Assembly: GCF_009498275.1 (NCBI RefSeq)
Contig: NZ_CP045643.1
Coordinates: forward strand, 5,766,001 to 5,830,000
From: Streptomyces fagopyri
GTDB lineage: Bacteria; Actinomycetota; Actinomycetes; Streptomycetales; Streptomycetaceae
Length of the DNA: 64,000 nt
Direction of reading: 5' to 3'
The position numbers and the translations under genes are program-made. Shown here in pieces: positions 16,056-24,759 of this stretch. The notes under the pieces are model-generated. The model had not been told where the DNA came from. It did no database searches and saw nothing but the letters and a program-made list of their open reading frames with translations. Each line of letters starts with the position of its first letter. The first letter of the stretch is position 1.

Positions 16056-17531
16056 TCAGGTCACCACGCCGTCGATCTGCAGCGTCTGCACCGCTCCCGC
16101 GGCGAACGGCACGCTCAGTGATTTTCCGTTCAGGCGTGTGTCCGAGTGCGGGGTGTAGAGGTCGCCGCCACCGCCGGTGACGGTGTTCCAGCGGGGGACC
16201 AGGCCGCCGGAGGAGCCGGTCACCGTGGTGAAGCGGGAGAGGTCGAAGGTCAGGGTCTGGGCGGACGTGGACCTGTTCGCAGCGACGATCACCAGGCGTC
16301 CGGCCGGCGCGTCGTACGCCGCCACCGCGTAGTCCACGCCCGTGTCCACGATCGTCATTCCGGGGCGGATGTGTCGGCTGAACTGGGCCATCACGTAGAG
16401 CTTCGTCTCGACCGCGCCGGGCGTCAGGGTGCCCGCGTCGTACTTGATCATGCCCCAGCCCGCCGTCGGGTCCATGACCTGCCAGTAGACCCAGGCGGTC
16501 GGGTGCAGCCAGCGGAAGTCCAGCAGGAGGTTGCTCGCCAGGGTGAGGCCGGTGCCGTCGCCGTCGCCGTACTCGGAGTTCCACAGGGCCTTGCCCCCGG
16601 TGGTCACGGCGTCCGTGTGGAGGAGGTCGCGGCGGCCGCCCGACCCCTGGTAGCCGTGCACGTTGACGCGGTCGACCAGCGCCTTCGTCGTCGGGCCGAA
16701 GGAGTTCCAGGTGGTGCGCGCCAGGTCGTAGCTCGTCTCGTCGGACGCCGAGATCCTGGTGCCCGTGAGGCCGCGCCGGTCGAGTTCGGCGCGCAGGTGG
16801 GGCAGGACGGCGGACTGGACGGACGCGTCCAGGTGGCAGCCCTCCTGGGTGCCGGTGGCCGTCCACCAGTTGGAGGACGGCTCGTTGAAGGCCTCCACCG
16901 TCGAGAAGTCCACGCCCCAGTTGTTCCTCGCGTACAGCGCCACCGCGGCCAGATGGGAGGCGTGCTGGCGGTAGTTCCAGGACTGGAGGTTGTTGCCGCC
17001 GCCGGACGCGCCCGACGGGTTGTGGTTCAGACACATCCACCACATCGGGGAGTTGGCGAACAGTTCGCTCGTCGCGCCGCGCGCGGTCGCCTTGGTGAGG
17101 GCGGCGCGCTGGGTCGCGTCCGCCGTCCACTTCCAGGCCGACGACGTCGGATCCTCGTTGTTCCAGTCCTGCCAGTAGCCCTCGATCTGCTTGTACGCCG
17201 GGATGCCGGCGGAGGCGGCCATGCGCTCGCCGCCCACGCTGTTCGTGCTGCAGGCGCCGAGGTTGTAGCGGGCGATGTTCAGGCCGAGGCCCGGCAGCGC
17301 GGCGCCGCCGTAGGTGACCGGCCTGGTGGTGAAGAAGAGGTCCGCGAAGTCGTCCCGGGCCCCGAACACGTTCGCCCACCAGGCGAGCGAGGTGCCCCAG
17401 CCGTCCCATCTCCCGTACGTGGTGGCGGGGTTGACGGCGATGGTCGCGTCGGCGTGCGCGGTTCCTGTCGCCAGGGCGCCACCGAGGACCGTACCGCCCG
17501 CTGCGGCCAGCAGTGTTCTGCGTCGGATCAC
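16056..17531 (-). CDS. Secreted GH30-like endo-beta-1,6-galactanase-type glycosidase
   Basis: 491 residues from GTG 17531, preceded by GGAGAGGTGGAG. The N-terminus MIRRRTLLAAAGGTVLGGALATGTAHA is a twin-arginine-style signal peptide ending AHA. The mature protein starts with GWGTSLAWWANVFG and ANSPMWWMCLNHNPSG, the first strands of a (beta/alpha)8 glycosidase of clan GH-A. VEAFNEPSSNWW holds the acid/base Glu in the NEP motif, and LWNSEYGDGDG supplies the likely nucleophile Glu. The C-terminal 100 residues (VAAYDAPAGRLVIVAANRS) form the beta-sandwich that GH30 enzymes carry. Substrate is inferred from resemblance to 1,6-galactanase-like proteins; other beta-glycan targets are possible. Exported, scavenging role. 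Confidence 0.78.
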   Translation of the reverse strand: MIRRRTLLAAAGGTVLGGALATGTAHADATIAVNPATTYGRWDGWGTSLAWWANVFGARDDFADLFFTTRPVTYGGAALPGLGLNIARYNLGACSTNSVGGERMAASAGIPAYKQIEGYWQDWNNEDPTSSAWKWTADATQRAALTKATARGATSELFANSPMWWMCLNHNPSGASGGGNNLQSWNYRQHASHLAAVALYARNNWGVDFSTVEAFNEPSSNWWTATGTQEGCHLDASVQSAVLPHLRAELDRRGLTGTRISASDETSYDLARTTWNSFGPTTKALVDRVNVHGYQGSGGRRDLLHTDAVTTGGKALWNSEYGDGDGTGLTLASNLLLDFRWLHPTAWVYWQVMDPTAGWGMIKYDAGTLTPGAVETKLYVMAQFSRHIRPGMTIVDTGVDYAVAAYDAPAGRLVIVAANRSTSAQTLTFDLSRFTTVTGSSGGLVPRWNTVTGGGGDLYTPHSDTRLNGKSLSVPFAAGAVQTLQIDGVVT

Positions 17532-17745
17532 GGCTCTCCACCTCTCCGTACCGCTCAACCGCCTTTCGCACGGGCGGCATTGGCCTGTCCGGCTGGGGGC
17601 ACCGGCCCCGCCGACGTCCTCAGGAAGCATCGGGTGTGGCGTGTGAGGTTGTCGAGGGTTGCGACACCCCTTCCCAAAACGGCTGGAGGAAGCGGTTCGG
17701 AGGGGCGGAGGCGTACGGGCCTGGTGACTTGAGGAGGCACGCCTT

Positions 17746-18663
17746 ATGGTGCGGGCCCCGGTACGGGCGGCGGGCGAGGGGCGGCGGCCCAGGGGCGACA
17801 GGCGCGGGCGGTCGGCGGGCAAGGGGCGACGGGCTCACGGGACCGGGCGGTACGGGCCGGGGGAGAGGAGGACGCGCGTGCGGGTTCCCGTGGTGCGGCA
17901 CAGCACTCTGCGGCGTCGGGCCCTGCGCAGACGCGTCCTGTGGACCGGCGGCGAACTCCTCGTCACCGTCGGCGTCGTCCTCCTGCTCCTCGTCGTCCAC
18001 CAGTTGTGGTGGACCAACCGGCAGGCCCAGCACGGCGCCGCGCGCGAGGTACGGGTGCTGGAACGGCAGTGGGGCGCGCCCGGGACGGCGGGGCCGGCCG
18101 GTCCCTCCGAGGGGGCGCGGACGCGGGCCGGAGGCGGGGAGGGGAACGCCCGGTCCCCGGCCCGTGAACGGGGGTCCGGGGCCGTCGGCACCCCCGCCGG
18201 CGCGCCCGGCCGGTCCCAGGCGTACGCCGTCCTCACCATCCCCCGCCTCGGCCTGCGCGTCCCCGTCGCCGAGGGCGTCAGCAAACGGGACGTCCTCAAC
18301 AAGGGGTACGTCGGGCACTACAAGGGCTCCCAACAGCCGGGCCAGGCCGGGAACTTCGCGCTCGCCGGGCACCGGAACACCCATGGGGAACCGTTCCGGT
18401 ACATCAACCGGTTGCGGCCCGGGGACACCGTCCGCGTCGAGACGGCGGCCGCCGTCTTCACGTACGTCGTCGACCGGACACTGCCGCGGACCTCCGCGCG
18501 GGACGGCGGTGTCATCGCCCGCGTGCCGCGCAGCGCCGTCCGGCCGTCCTACGGATACACCGAGCCGGGGTACTACATCACCCTCACCACCTGCACCCCC
18601 GAGTACACCTCCACGTACCGCCTGGTGGTGTGGGGGAGGCTGCGGTCGATGAAGCCGCGGTGA
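17746..18663 (+). CDS. Class E sortase
   Basis: 305 residues, ATG 17746 with GAGGAGG at 17731-17737. A basic cytoplasmic tail of about 65 residues precedes one membrane segment (ELLVTVGVVLLLLVVHQLWW), then a Pro/Gly-rich linker and the sortase barrel from residue 160. The catalytic triad is visible: His209 in LAGHRNTHG, Cys283 in TLTTCTPEY and Arg292 in STYRLVVWG. Class E sortases attach surface proteins carrying LAXTG rather than LPXTG. A protein ending in LAETG is encoded at 24760, a plausible substrate 6 kb away. The LTTCTP context is the class E pattern. Confidence 0.9.
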   Translation: MVRAPVRAAGEGRRPRGDRRGRSAGKGRRAHGTGRYGPGERRTRVRVPVVRHSTLRRRALRRRVLWTGGELLVTVGVVLLLLVVHQLWWTNRQAQHGAAREVRVLERQWGAPGTAGPAGPSEGARTRAGGGEGNARSPARERGSGAVGTPAGAPGRSQAYAVLTIPRLGLRVPVAEGVSKRDVLNKGYVGHYKGSQQPGQAGNFALAGHRNTHGEPFRYINRLRPGDTVRVETAAAVFTYVVDRTLPRTSARDGGVIARVPRSAVRPSYGYTEPGYYITLTTCTPEYTSTYRLVVWGRLRSMKPR

Positions 18664-18835
18664 GCCCCGTCAAGTCCCCGTAGGACCAGGGTCGCTGGAG
18701 AGGCGCCGCTGCCAGGAGACGTCAATGCGCCGCCCGCGGAACCATCGGGCCCCTCCCGGACGTCGAAAGGGTGCCGGGCCCGGACTCGATCCCGACCCGG
18801 CGGGACCCGTGGATGTGCGAGAGGAGGAGTGGCCG

Positions 18836-19186
18836 ATGATCCGTCGCCGGGTGACCGTGCGCCGGCCCGCCGCGTCGTTCCGCCTCGCCCTGCCCCTCGC
18901 CCTGCCCCTCGTCCTCCTCCTCGCCGAGGTCGTCCTGCTCGACGCCGGCGGTCTCCCGGCCGCCGTCGCCGTCGCCCTCACCGCCACCACGGCGGCCGGC
19001 GCAGCCCTCGCGGTCTGCGCCGTCCTCGCCGCGCGCCGCGCGCCCGTCGTCCCGGCCACGCGAGTCCGCACGGCCCTGCGCGACCGCGAGCACCGCACGG
19101 CCTTCCTGCCGCAGCGCGATCCCGACGCGGCGGGGCGCAGCCGCCCCCGGGCGCCGGGGTCCGCCCTCCCGGCGACCACCGCGTAG
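18836..19186 (+). CDS. Small membrane protein (DUF6412 type)
   Basis: 116 residues starting at ATG 18836 behind GAGGAGGAG. Two hydrophobic segments (about residues 18-37 and 42-65) separate a basic N-terminus from a basic, Arg/Pro-rich tail. This matches the small membrane proteins usually found immediately before a YidC/Oxa1-type insertase in Streptomyces, as here (next gene starts 120 bp later). No catalytic motif is visible. It may be an accessory to the insertase. Confidence 0.7.
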   Translation: MIRRRVTVRRPAASFRLALPLALPLVLLLAEVVLLDAGGLPAAVAVALTATTAAGAALAVCAVLAARRAPVVPATRVRTALRDREHRTAFLPQRDPDAAGRSRPRAPGSALPATTA

Positions 19187-19306
19187 GCCACGGCACCCTC
19201 CTCCGTACGCTCTGTGCTTTTCCGTACGACCGACGTGGCCCACGCGGGTCGTCATGCCGACATCTGCTTCGACTCCGGCACGACGAGACCCTCGGAGGGC
19301 TCCTCC

Positions 19307-20029
19307 ATGTCCACACTCATGTCCGTTTTCGCGACCCTGGTCGAGCAGGTCGCCGACCTGCTGCAACCGCTGTTCCACGCCTCCGCGGCCGCCGCCGCGA
19401 TCGTTCTGATCACCGCGCTCGTACGGCTGCTCGTGCACCCCCTGTCACGGGCGTCGGCCCGGGGACAGCGGACGCGCGCCGCGCTGCGCCCGCGCGTCGC
19501 CGCACTGCGCGAGAAGCACGGCCGCGACCCGGAGAAGTACCAGAAGGCGCTGCTGGAACTGCACGCCCGGGAGAAGGTGTCGCCGCTGGCCGGCTGCCTC
19601 CCCGGCCTTCTGCAGATACCGGCCTTCGTGCTCCTCTACCACCTGTTCTCCAGCACGACGATCGGCGGCGACCCCAACGGGCTGCTGGACCACCGGCTGT
19701 TCGGCGCGCCGCTCGGCCACCGGTACGCCGACGCGCTCGGGGACGGCGGGGTGTTCGGGGCCCAGGGACTCGTCCACCTGGCCCTGTTCGTGGTGGTCGC
19801 GGCGGTCGCGACCTTCAACTACCGGCGTACGAAGCGGACGGCGGCGGCCGCGCTGCCGGAGGCGGGCGCGGAGCAGCAGATTCCCGGGCTCGGCGCGGTC
19901 AGCGCGTTCATGCCGTTCCTCTCCTACTTCACGCTCGTCACCGTGGCGTTGGTGCCGCTGGCCGCCGCGCTGTACGTGGTGACCAGTACGACGTGGAGCG
20001 CGGTGGAACGGGCGGTGCTGTACCCCTGA
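19307..20029 (+). CDS. YidC/Oxa1-family membrane protein insertase
   Basis: 240 residues, ATG 19307 with GGAGG at 19294-19298. The Oxa1 core is present: a first membrane segment (AAAAIVLITALVRLLVHPL) with the buried Arg, the cytoplasmic helical hairpin (RPRVAALREKHGRDPEKYQKALLELH), then LAGCLPGLLQIPAFVLLYHLF and two C-terminal membrane segments ending in TSTTWSAVERAVLYP. It lacks the large periplasmic domain of Gram-negative YidC, as expected. It is distinct from the housekeeping copy near oriC and probably a paralogue for a subset of substrates. A strong hairpin follows the gene. Confidence 0.85.
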   Translation: MSTLMSVFATLVEQVADLLQPLFHASAAAAAIVLITALVRLLVHPLSRASARGQRTRAALRPRVAALREKHGRDPEKYQKALLELHAREKVSPLAGCLPGLLQIPAFVLLYHLFSSTTIGGDPNGLLDHRLFGAPLGHRYADALGDGGVFGAQGLVHLALFVVVAAVATFNYRRTKRTAAAALPEAGAEQQIPGLGAVSAFMPFLSYFTLVTVALVPLAAALYVVTSTTWSAVERAVLYP

Positions 20030-20035
20030 GGGGCG

Positions 20036-20071
20036 CCCGCCGGACGGCGCTGTCGAGCGCGGTCCGGCGGG
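20036..20071 (+). terminator. Hairpin terminator after the insertase gene
   Basis: CCCGCCGGAC (20036-20045) pairs exactly with GTCCGGCGGG (20062-20071), with additional GCGC pairing inside. No T-tract follows, as usual in Streptomyces. Confidence 0.65.
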
Positions 20072-20228
20072 GGCGGGGTGGCGCCGCCCGGCCGGGGCAG
20101 CGGGGCGGGCGGCGGGGTCCAGTCCGTGAACTGGGTCTTGCGGACTGGACGTGCAGCTTGGAGGATCGACCAGTCCTCCGATGGCTGCACCCGTCGGAGG
20201 CTGCCCGCGATCGAGGGAGACTGTGATC

Positions 20229-21086
20229 ATGAAGCTGCTGCGAGTCGGTACGGCGGGATCGGAGCGGCCCGCGCTGCTCGACGCCGGGGGAACCCTCCGG
20301 GACCTGTCGGGTGTCGTCCCGGACATCGACGGGCCGCTGCTCGCCGACGACGCGGCGCTCGGCCGGATCCGTACGGCCGCCGAGTCCGGGGAGTTGCCCG
20401 TGCTGGTCGCGGCGGGGCTGCGGGTCGGGCCGCCGCTCGCCCGTATCGGCAAGGTCGTCTGCATCGGCCTGAACTACCACGACCACGCCCGGGAGACCGG
20501 GGCCGAGCCGCCCGCCGAGCCGGTGATCTTCTTCAAGGCGGCGGACACGGTCGTCGGGCCGGACGACACCGTGCTCGTACCGCGCGGATCGGTCAAGACC
20601 GACTGGGAGGTGGAGCTGGCGGTGGTGATCGGACGTACCGCCCGCTATCTGTCGTCCCACGAGGAGGCGCTCGCGCACGTCGCCGGGTACGCGGTCGCGC
20701 ACGACGTCTCCGAGCGCGAGTTCCAGATCGAGCGCGGGGGCACCTGGGACAAGGGCAAGAACTGCGAGACGTTCAATCCGCTCGGGCCGTGGCTGGTGAC
20801 CGCGGACGAGGTCCCGGACCCGCAGGACCTGTCGCTGAAGCTGTGGGTCAACGGTGACCTCAAGCAGGACGGCACGACGGCCGAGCAGATCTTCCCGGTC
20901 GCCGAAGTGGTCCGCTACGTGAGCCAATTCATGACGCTCTACCCGGGTGACGTCATCAACACCGGTACGCCGGCGGGGGTGGCGCTCGGGCAGCCGGAGC
21001 CGAAGCCGTATCTGCGGGCGGGGGATGTCGTGGAGCTGGAGATCGAGGGGCTGGGGCGTCAGCGGCAGGTCTTCGGCGAGGCGTGA
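20229..21086 (+). CDS. Fumarylacetoacetate hydrolase (FAH) family enzyme
   Basis: 285 residues. The FAH core is clear: KVVCIGLNYHDHARETGAEPPAEPVIFFK, then SVKTDWEVELAVVIG with the metal-binding Glu residues, AHDVSEREFQIERGGTWDKGKN, and the end GDVINTGTPAGVALG. These enzymes hydrolyse or decarboxylate 2-oxo acids in aromatic-compound degradation or act as 2,4-diketo-3-deoxy-sugar-acid hydrolases. The precise substrate is not evident. GAGGGA sits ten bases before ATG 20229; GTG 20223 is an alternative. It is a single-gene unit with no catabolic partners beside it. Confidence 0.85.
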   Translation: MKLLRVGTAGSERPALLDAGGTLRDLSGVVPDIDGPLLADDAALGRIRTAAESGELPVLVAAGLRVGPPLARIGKVVCIGLNYHDHARETGAEPPAEPVIFFKAADTVVGPDDTVLVPRGSVKTDWEVELAVVIGRTARYLSSHEEALAHVAGYAVAHDVSEREFQIERGGTWDKGKNCETFNPLGPWLVTADEVPDPQDLSLKLWVNGDLKQDGTTAEQIFPVAEVVRYVSQFMTLYPGDVINTGTPAGVALGQPEPKPYLRAGDVVELEIEGLGRQRQVFGEA

Positions 21087-21224
21087 GTGCTCCGCGGGGT
21101 GAGGTGCGGTAGGCGCGGGTCCGTCGGGGGTGAGCGCGGGGTTCCCCACGCGCCTGGAGGGACGGGGCTGCGCCCCGGTCCCTCCGGGGTGGTGGTTCGG
21201 GTGCGGGTGGGTGGGGGCTGGTCG

Positions 21225-21430
21225 CGCAGTTCCCCGCGCCCCTTACGGGGCTTGTGGCCCCGGGAGCCCGCGCCCCTTACGGGGCCCTGAGCCCTGGGAG
21301 CTTGCGCCCCTTACAGGGCCCGGAGCCCTGGGCGCCCGCGGCCCTTGCGGGGCCCTGAGTCCCCGGGCCTGCGTTCCTCGCGGGGCTCGTGCTGTCGGCG
21401 CCTGCGCCCCTTGAGGGGGCGCGGGCGCCT
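21225..21430. repeat. Degenerate tandem array of GC-rich 35-bp units
   Basis: About six copies of a unit containing GCGCCCCTTACGGGGC, spaced roughly 35 bp, lie between the FAH gene and the HbpS-like gene. Each unit is itself a short hairpin. The first carries the CGCAGTTCCCCGCGCCCC form that I recall as widely dispersed between genes in Streptomyces genomes. I see no gene in 21087-21436. Confidence 0.75.
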
Positions 21431-21436
21431 TGGGGG

Positions 21437-21901
21437 TCAGGGGGTGAGGAAGTGGGTCAGGGCCTCTACGACCATCGCGTGGTCGTCGAGTTGGGGCAGG
21501 CCCGAGACCACCACGGTGCCGATCACGCCCGCGCCCTCGACCGTGACCGGGAACGCGCCGCCGTGGGCCGCGTACGTGTCGGGGTCGAGGCGTGAGGACT
21601 CCTCGAAGGTCGTGCCCTTGGCGCGGAAACGGGTGCCGACCAGGAGCGAGGAGCAGCCGTAGCGCTCGACGACCCGGCGCTTGCGGTCGATCCAGGCGTC
21701 GTTGTCCGGGGTCGAGCCGGGCAGCGCCGCGTGGAAGAGCTGCTGGCCGCCCCGCCGGATGTCGACGGCGACGGGGGCGCCGCGCTCACGGGCGAGCTCG
21801 ACGAGCAGTGTGCCCAGCGCCCACGCGTCGTCGTGGGTGAACCGGGGAAGCACCAGCCGGCGCTCCTGCTCCTCCAGTTCCGCGATGTCCGGGGCGCTCA
21901 C
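21437..21901 (-). CDS. HbpS/GlcG-like (UPF0303) haem-degrading-domain protein
   Basis: 154 residues from GTG 21901, which overlaps the TGA of the upstream oxidoreductase gene by four bases (coupled). The sequence fits the UPF0303 branch of the HbpS/GlcG fold: RGAPVAVDIRRGGQQLFHAALPGSTPDNDAWIDRKRRVVERYGCSS-type core followed by AAHGGAFPVTVEGAGVIGTVVVSGLPQLDDHAMVV. Members bind small ligands, haem or cobalamin-like molecules; the biochemical role is unknown. Gene pairing with a Gfo/Idh/MocA enzyme under a ROK regulator suggests a sugar-linked function. Confidence 0.8.
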   Translation of the reverse strand: MSAPDIAELEEQERRLVLPRFTHDDAWALGTLLVELARERGAPVAVDIRRGGQQLFHAALPGSTPDNDAWIDRKRRVVERYGCSSLLVGTRFRAKGTTFEESSRLDPDTYAAHGGAFPVTVEGAGVIGTVVVSGLPQLDDHAMVVEALTHFLTP

Positions 21902-23013
21902 AGGACCACCACCGTGTTCTCGCGGGCGGAGCGGCGCGCCGCTTCCAGCACGTCGAGCGCCGCCGCCGCCTCGTGCGCGGTGACGGGGTTCGGTCCGCCG
22001 TCGCGCAGCGCGGCCGCCACCGCCGCGTAGTACGCCGGGTACGCGCCCGGGAGTGTCGGCTCGGGCCGGCCGCCTCCGGTGAGCGGGGACTCGCCGGAAC
22101 CCACACGGCCCCACAGGGACTCGGGCTCGACACCCCACTCGGCGCTCGTGCCGGGACGCCCGCCCTCGCGCAGCTCCGCCTCCTGCGGATCGAGGCCGTG
22201 CTTCACGTAACCGGCCCGCGAGCCGAGGACGCGGAAGCGCGGGCCGAGCTGCGCGGTCGTCGCGGAGACGTACAGGTGGGAGCGGACGCCGCTGGTGTGC
22301 GTGATCGCGATCACGGTGTCGTCGTCCGTCAGGGCGCCGTCGCGACGGATGTCCGCCTCGGCGTACACGGAGGCCGCGGGGCCGAAGAGGACGAGCGCCT
22401 GGTCGACGACGTGGCTGCCGAGGTCGTAGAGGAGACCTCCGATCTCTGCCGGGTCGCCGGACTCGCGCCAGCCGCCCTTGAGCTGCGGACGCCAGCGCTC
22501 GAAACGGGACTCGAAGCGCCATACGTCGCCGAGGTCGCCCTCGGCGAGCAGTTTGCGGACGGTCAGGAAGTCGTTGTCCCAGCGGCGGTTCTGGAAGACC
22601 GAGAGGAGGAGGCCGCGCTCGTCGGCCAGGGCGGCGAGCTCCCGGGCCTCCGTCGCCGTGCCCGCGAGGGGCTTGTCGACGACGACCGGGAGGCCTGCCT
22701 GGAGGGCGGCGGTCGCGAGCGGGACGTGGGTCTTGTTCGGAGAGGCGATGACGACCAGGTCCAGCTCGCCGGCGCGTGCCCAGAGGTCGTCGGGGGTGGC
22801 GGCGAAACGCACCTGGGGGAACTCGGCGCGGGCCTGCTCCTGGCGCTCCGGGTTCGAGGTGACGATCGTGTCCAGGGCCAGGCCCTCGGTCGCGGCGACC
22901 AGCGGGGCGTGGAAGACGGAGCCCGCGAGCCCGTAGCCGATGAGGGCCACGCGGAGGGGGGCGCCGGGGGCGGAACCTGCTTCAGGACCTGTGTCAGTCG
23001 TGCTTCCTGTCAT
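21898..23013 (-). CDS. Gfo/Idh/MocA-family NAD(P)-dependent oxidoreductase
   Basis: 371 residues from ATG 23013 with GTGGAG just upstream. The Rossmann motif reads VALIGYGLAGSVFHAPLV near residue 22. The family signature EKP-like VVVDKPLAGTATEAREL and the catalytic region GGLLYDLGSHVVDQALVLFG (Asp and His) are intact. It likely oxidises or reduces a sugar, inositol or sugar acid. It is divergent from the ROK regulator at 23066 with a 52-bp gap, so one operator could control both directions. It is translationally coupled to the HbpS-like gene downstream. Confidence 0.88.
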   Translation of the reverse strand: MTGSTTDTGPEAGSAPGAPLRVALIGYGLAGSVFHAPLVAATEGLALDTIVTSNPERQEQARAEFPQVRFAATPDDLWARAGELDLVVIASPNKTHVPLATAALQAGLPVVVDKPLAGTATEARELAALADERGLLLSVFQNRRWDNDFLTVRKLLAEGDLGDVWRFESRFERWRPQLKGGWRESGDPAEIGGLLYDLGSHVVDQALVLFGPAASVYAEADIRRDGALTDDDTVIAITHTSGVRSHLYVSATTAQLGPRFRVLGSRAGYVKHGLDPQEAELREGGRPGTSAEWGVEPESLWGRVGSGESPLTGGGRPEPTLPGAYPAYYAAVAAALRDGGPNPVTAHEAAAALDVLEAARRSARENTVVVL

Positions 23014-23065
23014 GACTCCACTTTCGCAACGCTGTTGCCAAAGTGCAAGCGCGGGGGACAATGAC

Positions 23066-24430
23066 GTGGTGAACAGGACCAGCGCGGAGTCGGGAGTGAG
23101 CCTGCCGGGGCGGATCGAGGGGGCCGGGGCGAATCTGCTCGCCCCGCGCACCCACAACGGGGCGCTCGTGCTCGACCTGCTGCGCACGGCGGGGACGACG
23201 GGCATCAGCCGTCTCGAACTCGCCGAGCGCACCGGGCTGACCCCGCAGGCCGTCAGCAAGATCACCGCCCGGCTGCGGGCGGACGGGCTGGCGGCGGAGG
23301 CGGGACACCTGGCCTCGACGGGCGGCAAGCCGCGCACCGTGCTGCGGCTCGTCCCCGAGGCAGGGCACGCGGTCGGACTCCACCTGGACCGGGACGAGCT
23401 GACGGCGGTGCTCTGCGACCTCGCGGGCACGGTGGTCGCCGAGCGGAGGGTGCCGCTCGGTCTGGGAGCCGGGGCGGCGGCCGTCGTGGAAGGCGCGGCG
23501 CGGGAGATCGAGGCGCTGATCGAGGCCGCCGGGGTCTCCGTCCTGGGGGTCGGCGTCGCACTGCCCGGGCCGCTCGACCACACGCGGGGGGTGCTGCACC
23601 GGGTCACGGGGTTTCCGGAATGGGACGGGTTCCCGCTGCGGGACGCGCTGGCGGAGCGGCTCGGAGCGCCGGTGGTGGTGGACAAGGACACCAACGCGGC
23701 GGCGCTGGGGCTGGCGGTGAGCGGCTGTGCGTCGGGGCGGGGGCAGGGGCCGAGGCAGGGCCCGGGACTCGGGCGCGCGGACGGCCTCGGTGGCGGGCTC
23801 GGCGGCGACGACACCGACGGCGACGGCGACGGTCGCGGCGACGGCCACGGAGCGGGCGACCGCGGCGCGGACCACGGTGGGGATCGTGACCGCGACCACG
23901 GTGGTGGCCGGGTCCGGGGCGACGGAGGTGAGGGCGGCCGGGGCGGCGCGGGCGTTCGCGCGGGCGGGGAGGCGTTCGCCTATCTGCATCTCGGTACCGG
24001 GCTCGGGGCCGGGCTCGTGTTCGGTGGGGCCGTGCACCGGGGCGCCCGTACCGGGGCGGGGGAGTTCGGGCACCAGGTCATTCAGCTGGACGGTCCCCTG
24101 TGCGACTGCGGCAACCGTGGCTGCGTCGAGGCGCTCTGCCTCGCCGCGGTGGGGCGCGGCGCCGTGGACGAGGCAGCCCGGGTGCTGGGCGCGGGGGCGG
24201 CGAACCTGGTCGGCTTGCTGGACATCGATCTGGTGCTGCTCGGCGGCCGTACGGTCGCGGCTCACCAGGAGGCCTTCGTCCGGGGTGTCGGTGCGGTGCT
24301 GGGGGAGCGGGCCCGGCGGGAGGGCACGGACACGGTTCCGGTGCTGGTCGCTCCCGGCGGGGCGCGCGGGGTGGCGGAGGGGGCGGCGCAGCTGTTGCTG
24401 GCCCCGTTGTTCGGGCGGGGGGAGGGCTGA
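23066..24430 (+). CDS. ROK-family transcriptional regulator with long low-complexity insert
   Basis: 454 residues from GTG 23066 (GGGGGA seven bases upstream; GTG 23069 is equally possible). Residues 28-90 form a winged HTH (NGALVLDLLRTAGTTGISRLELAERTGLTPQ...). The ROK sugar-kinase-like domain follows: VGVALPGPLD, VVVDKDTNAAALG, YLHLGTGLGAGLVFGG and the zinc motif CDCGNRGCVEAL. Between about residues 219 and 300, where related proteins have some 15 residues, is an Asp/Gly/Arg/His-rich stretch without predicted structure. It interrupts the loop joining the two lobes, and both flanks stay in frame. It is presumably the repressor or activator of the divergent oxidoreductase pair, with a sugar as ligand. 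Confidence 0.85.
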   Translation: MVNRTSAESGVSLPGRIEGAGANLLAPRTHNGALVLDLLRTAGTTGISRLELAERTGLTPQAVSKITARLRADGLAAEAGHLASTGGKPRTVLRLVPEAGHAVGLHLDRDELTAVLCDLAGTVVAERRVPLGLGAGAAAVVEGAAREIEALIEAAGVSVLGVGVALPGPLDHTRGVLHRVTGFPEWDGFPLRDALAERLGAPVVVDKDTNAAALGLAVSGCASGRGQGPRQGPGLGRADGLGGGLGGDDTDGDGDGRGDGHGAGDRGADHGGDRDRDHGGGRVRGDGGEGGRGGAGVRAGGEAFAYLHLGTGLGAGLVFGGAVHRGARTGAGEFGHQVIQLDGPLCDCGNRGCVEALCLAAVGRGAVDEAARVLGAGAANLVGLLDIDLVLLGGRTVAAHQEAFVRGVGAVLGERARREGTDTVPVLVAPGGARGVAEGAAQLLLAPLFGRGEG

Positions 24431-24759
24431 GGCCCGTTCGGGCGCGTGCGGGCCGGGACTCGGGGCCGGTGAGGACCGCGGGGGCGGGGCACCGCACCGG
24501 GCGGGAGGCGCGGATTCCCCGTTCTTCTCCCGTTCCTGCCTCGCTTCTCCTCGCTCTTCCGCCTTCCGCGGCTCGTCATCCGCTCTTCCTCGGCTCGTCC
24601 TCGGTCCGCTGTTCGAGGGGACTTCCGGGGCCGATCGGGGCCATGGACGGGCGTGGCGGCGCGGGGCCGCCGGGCGGCGGTGGAAGGGTCTCGCGTGCCG
24701 TTGCCCGTAACCGCCTGACGCTCCTGGTCCCCACCGTCCTCGATCGGCAAAGGCCTTTC
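24431..24759. other. Intergenic, no gene seen
   Basis: Between the ROK gene and the LAETG protein. From about 24520 to 24610 the plus strand is pyrimidine-rich with recurring CTTCC/CTCGTC. No coding region with a ribosome site was found. Confidence 0.5.

Noticed and set aside
21225..21430. CRISPR array or origin iterons
   Set aside because: Degenerate GC-rich hairpin units with no distinct spacers and no replication gene; better explained as dispersed intergenic repeats.
21898..23814. 638-codon reading of the Gfo/Idh/MocA gene
   Set aside because: The family N-terminus and a ribosome site are at 23013; the extension is antisense to the ROK gene.
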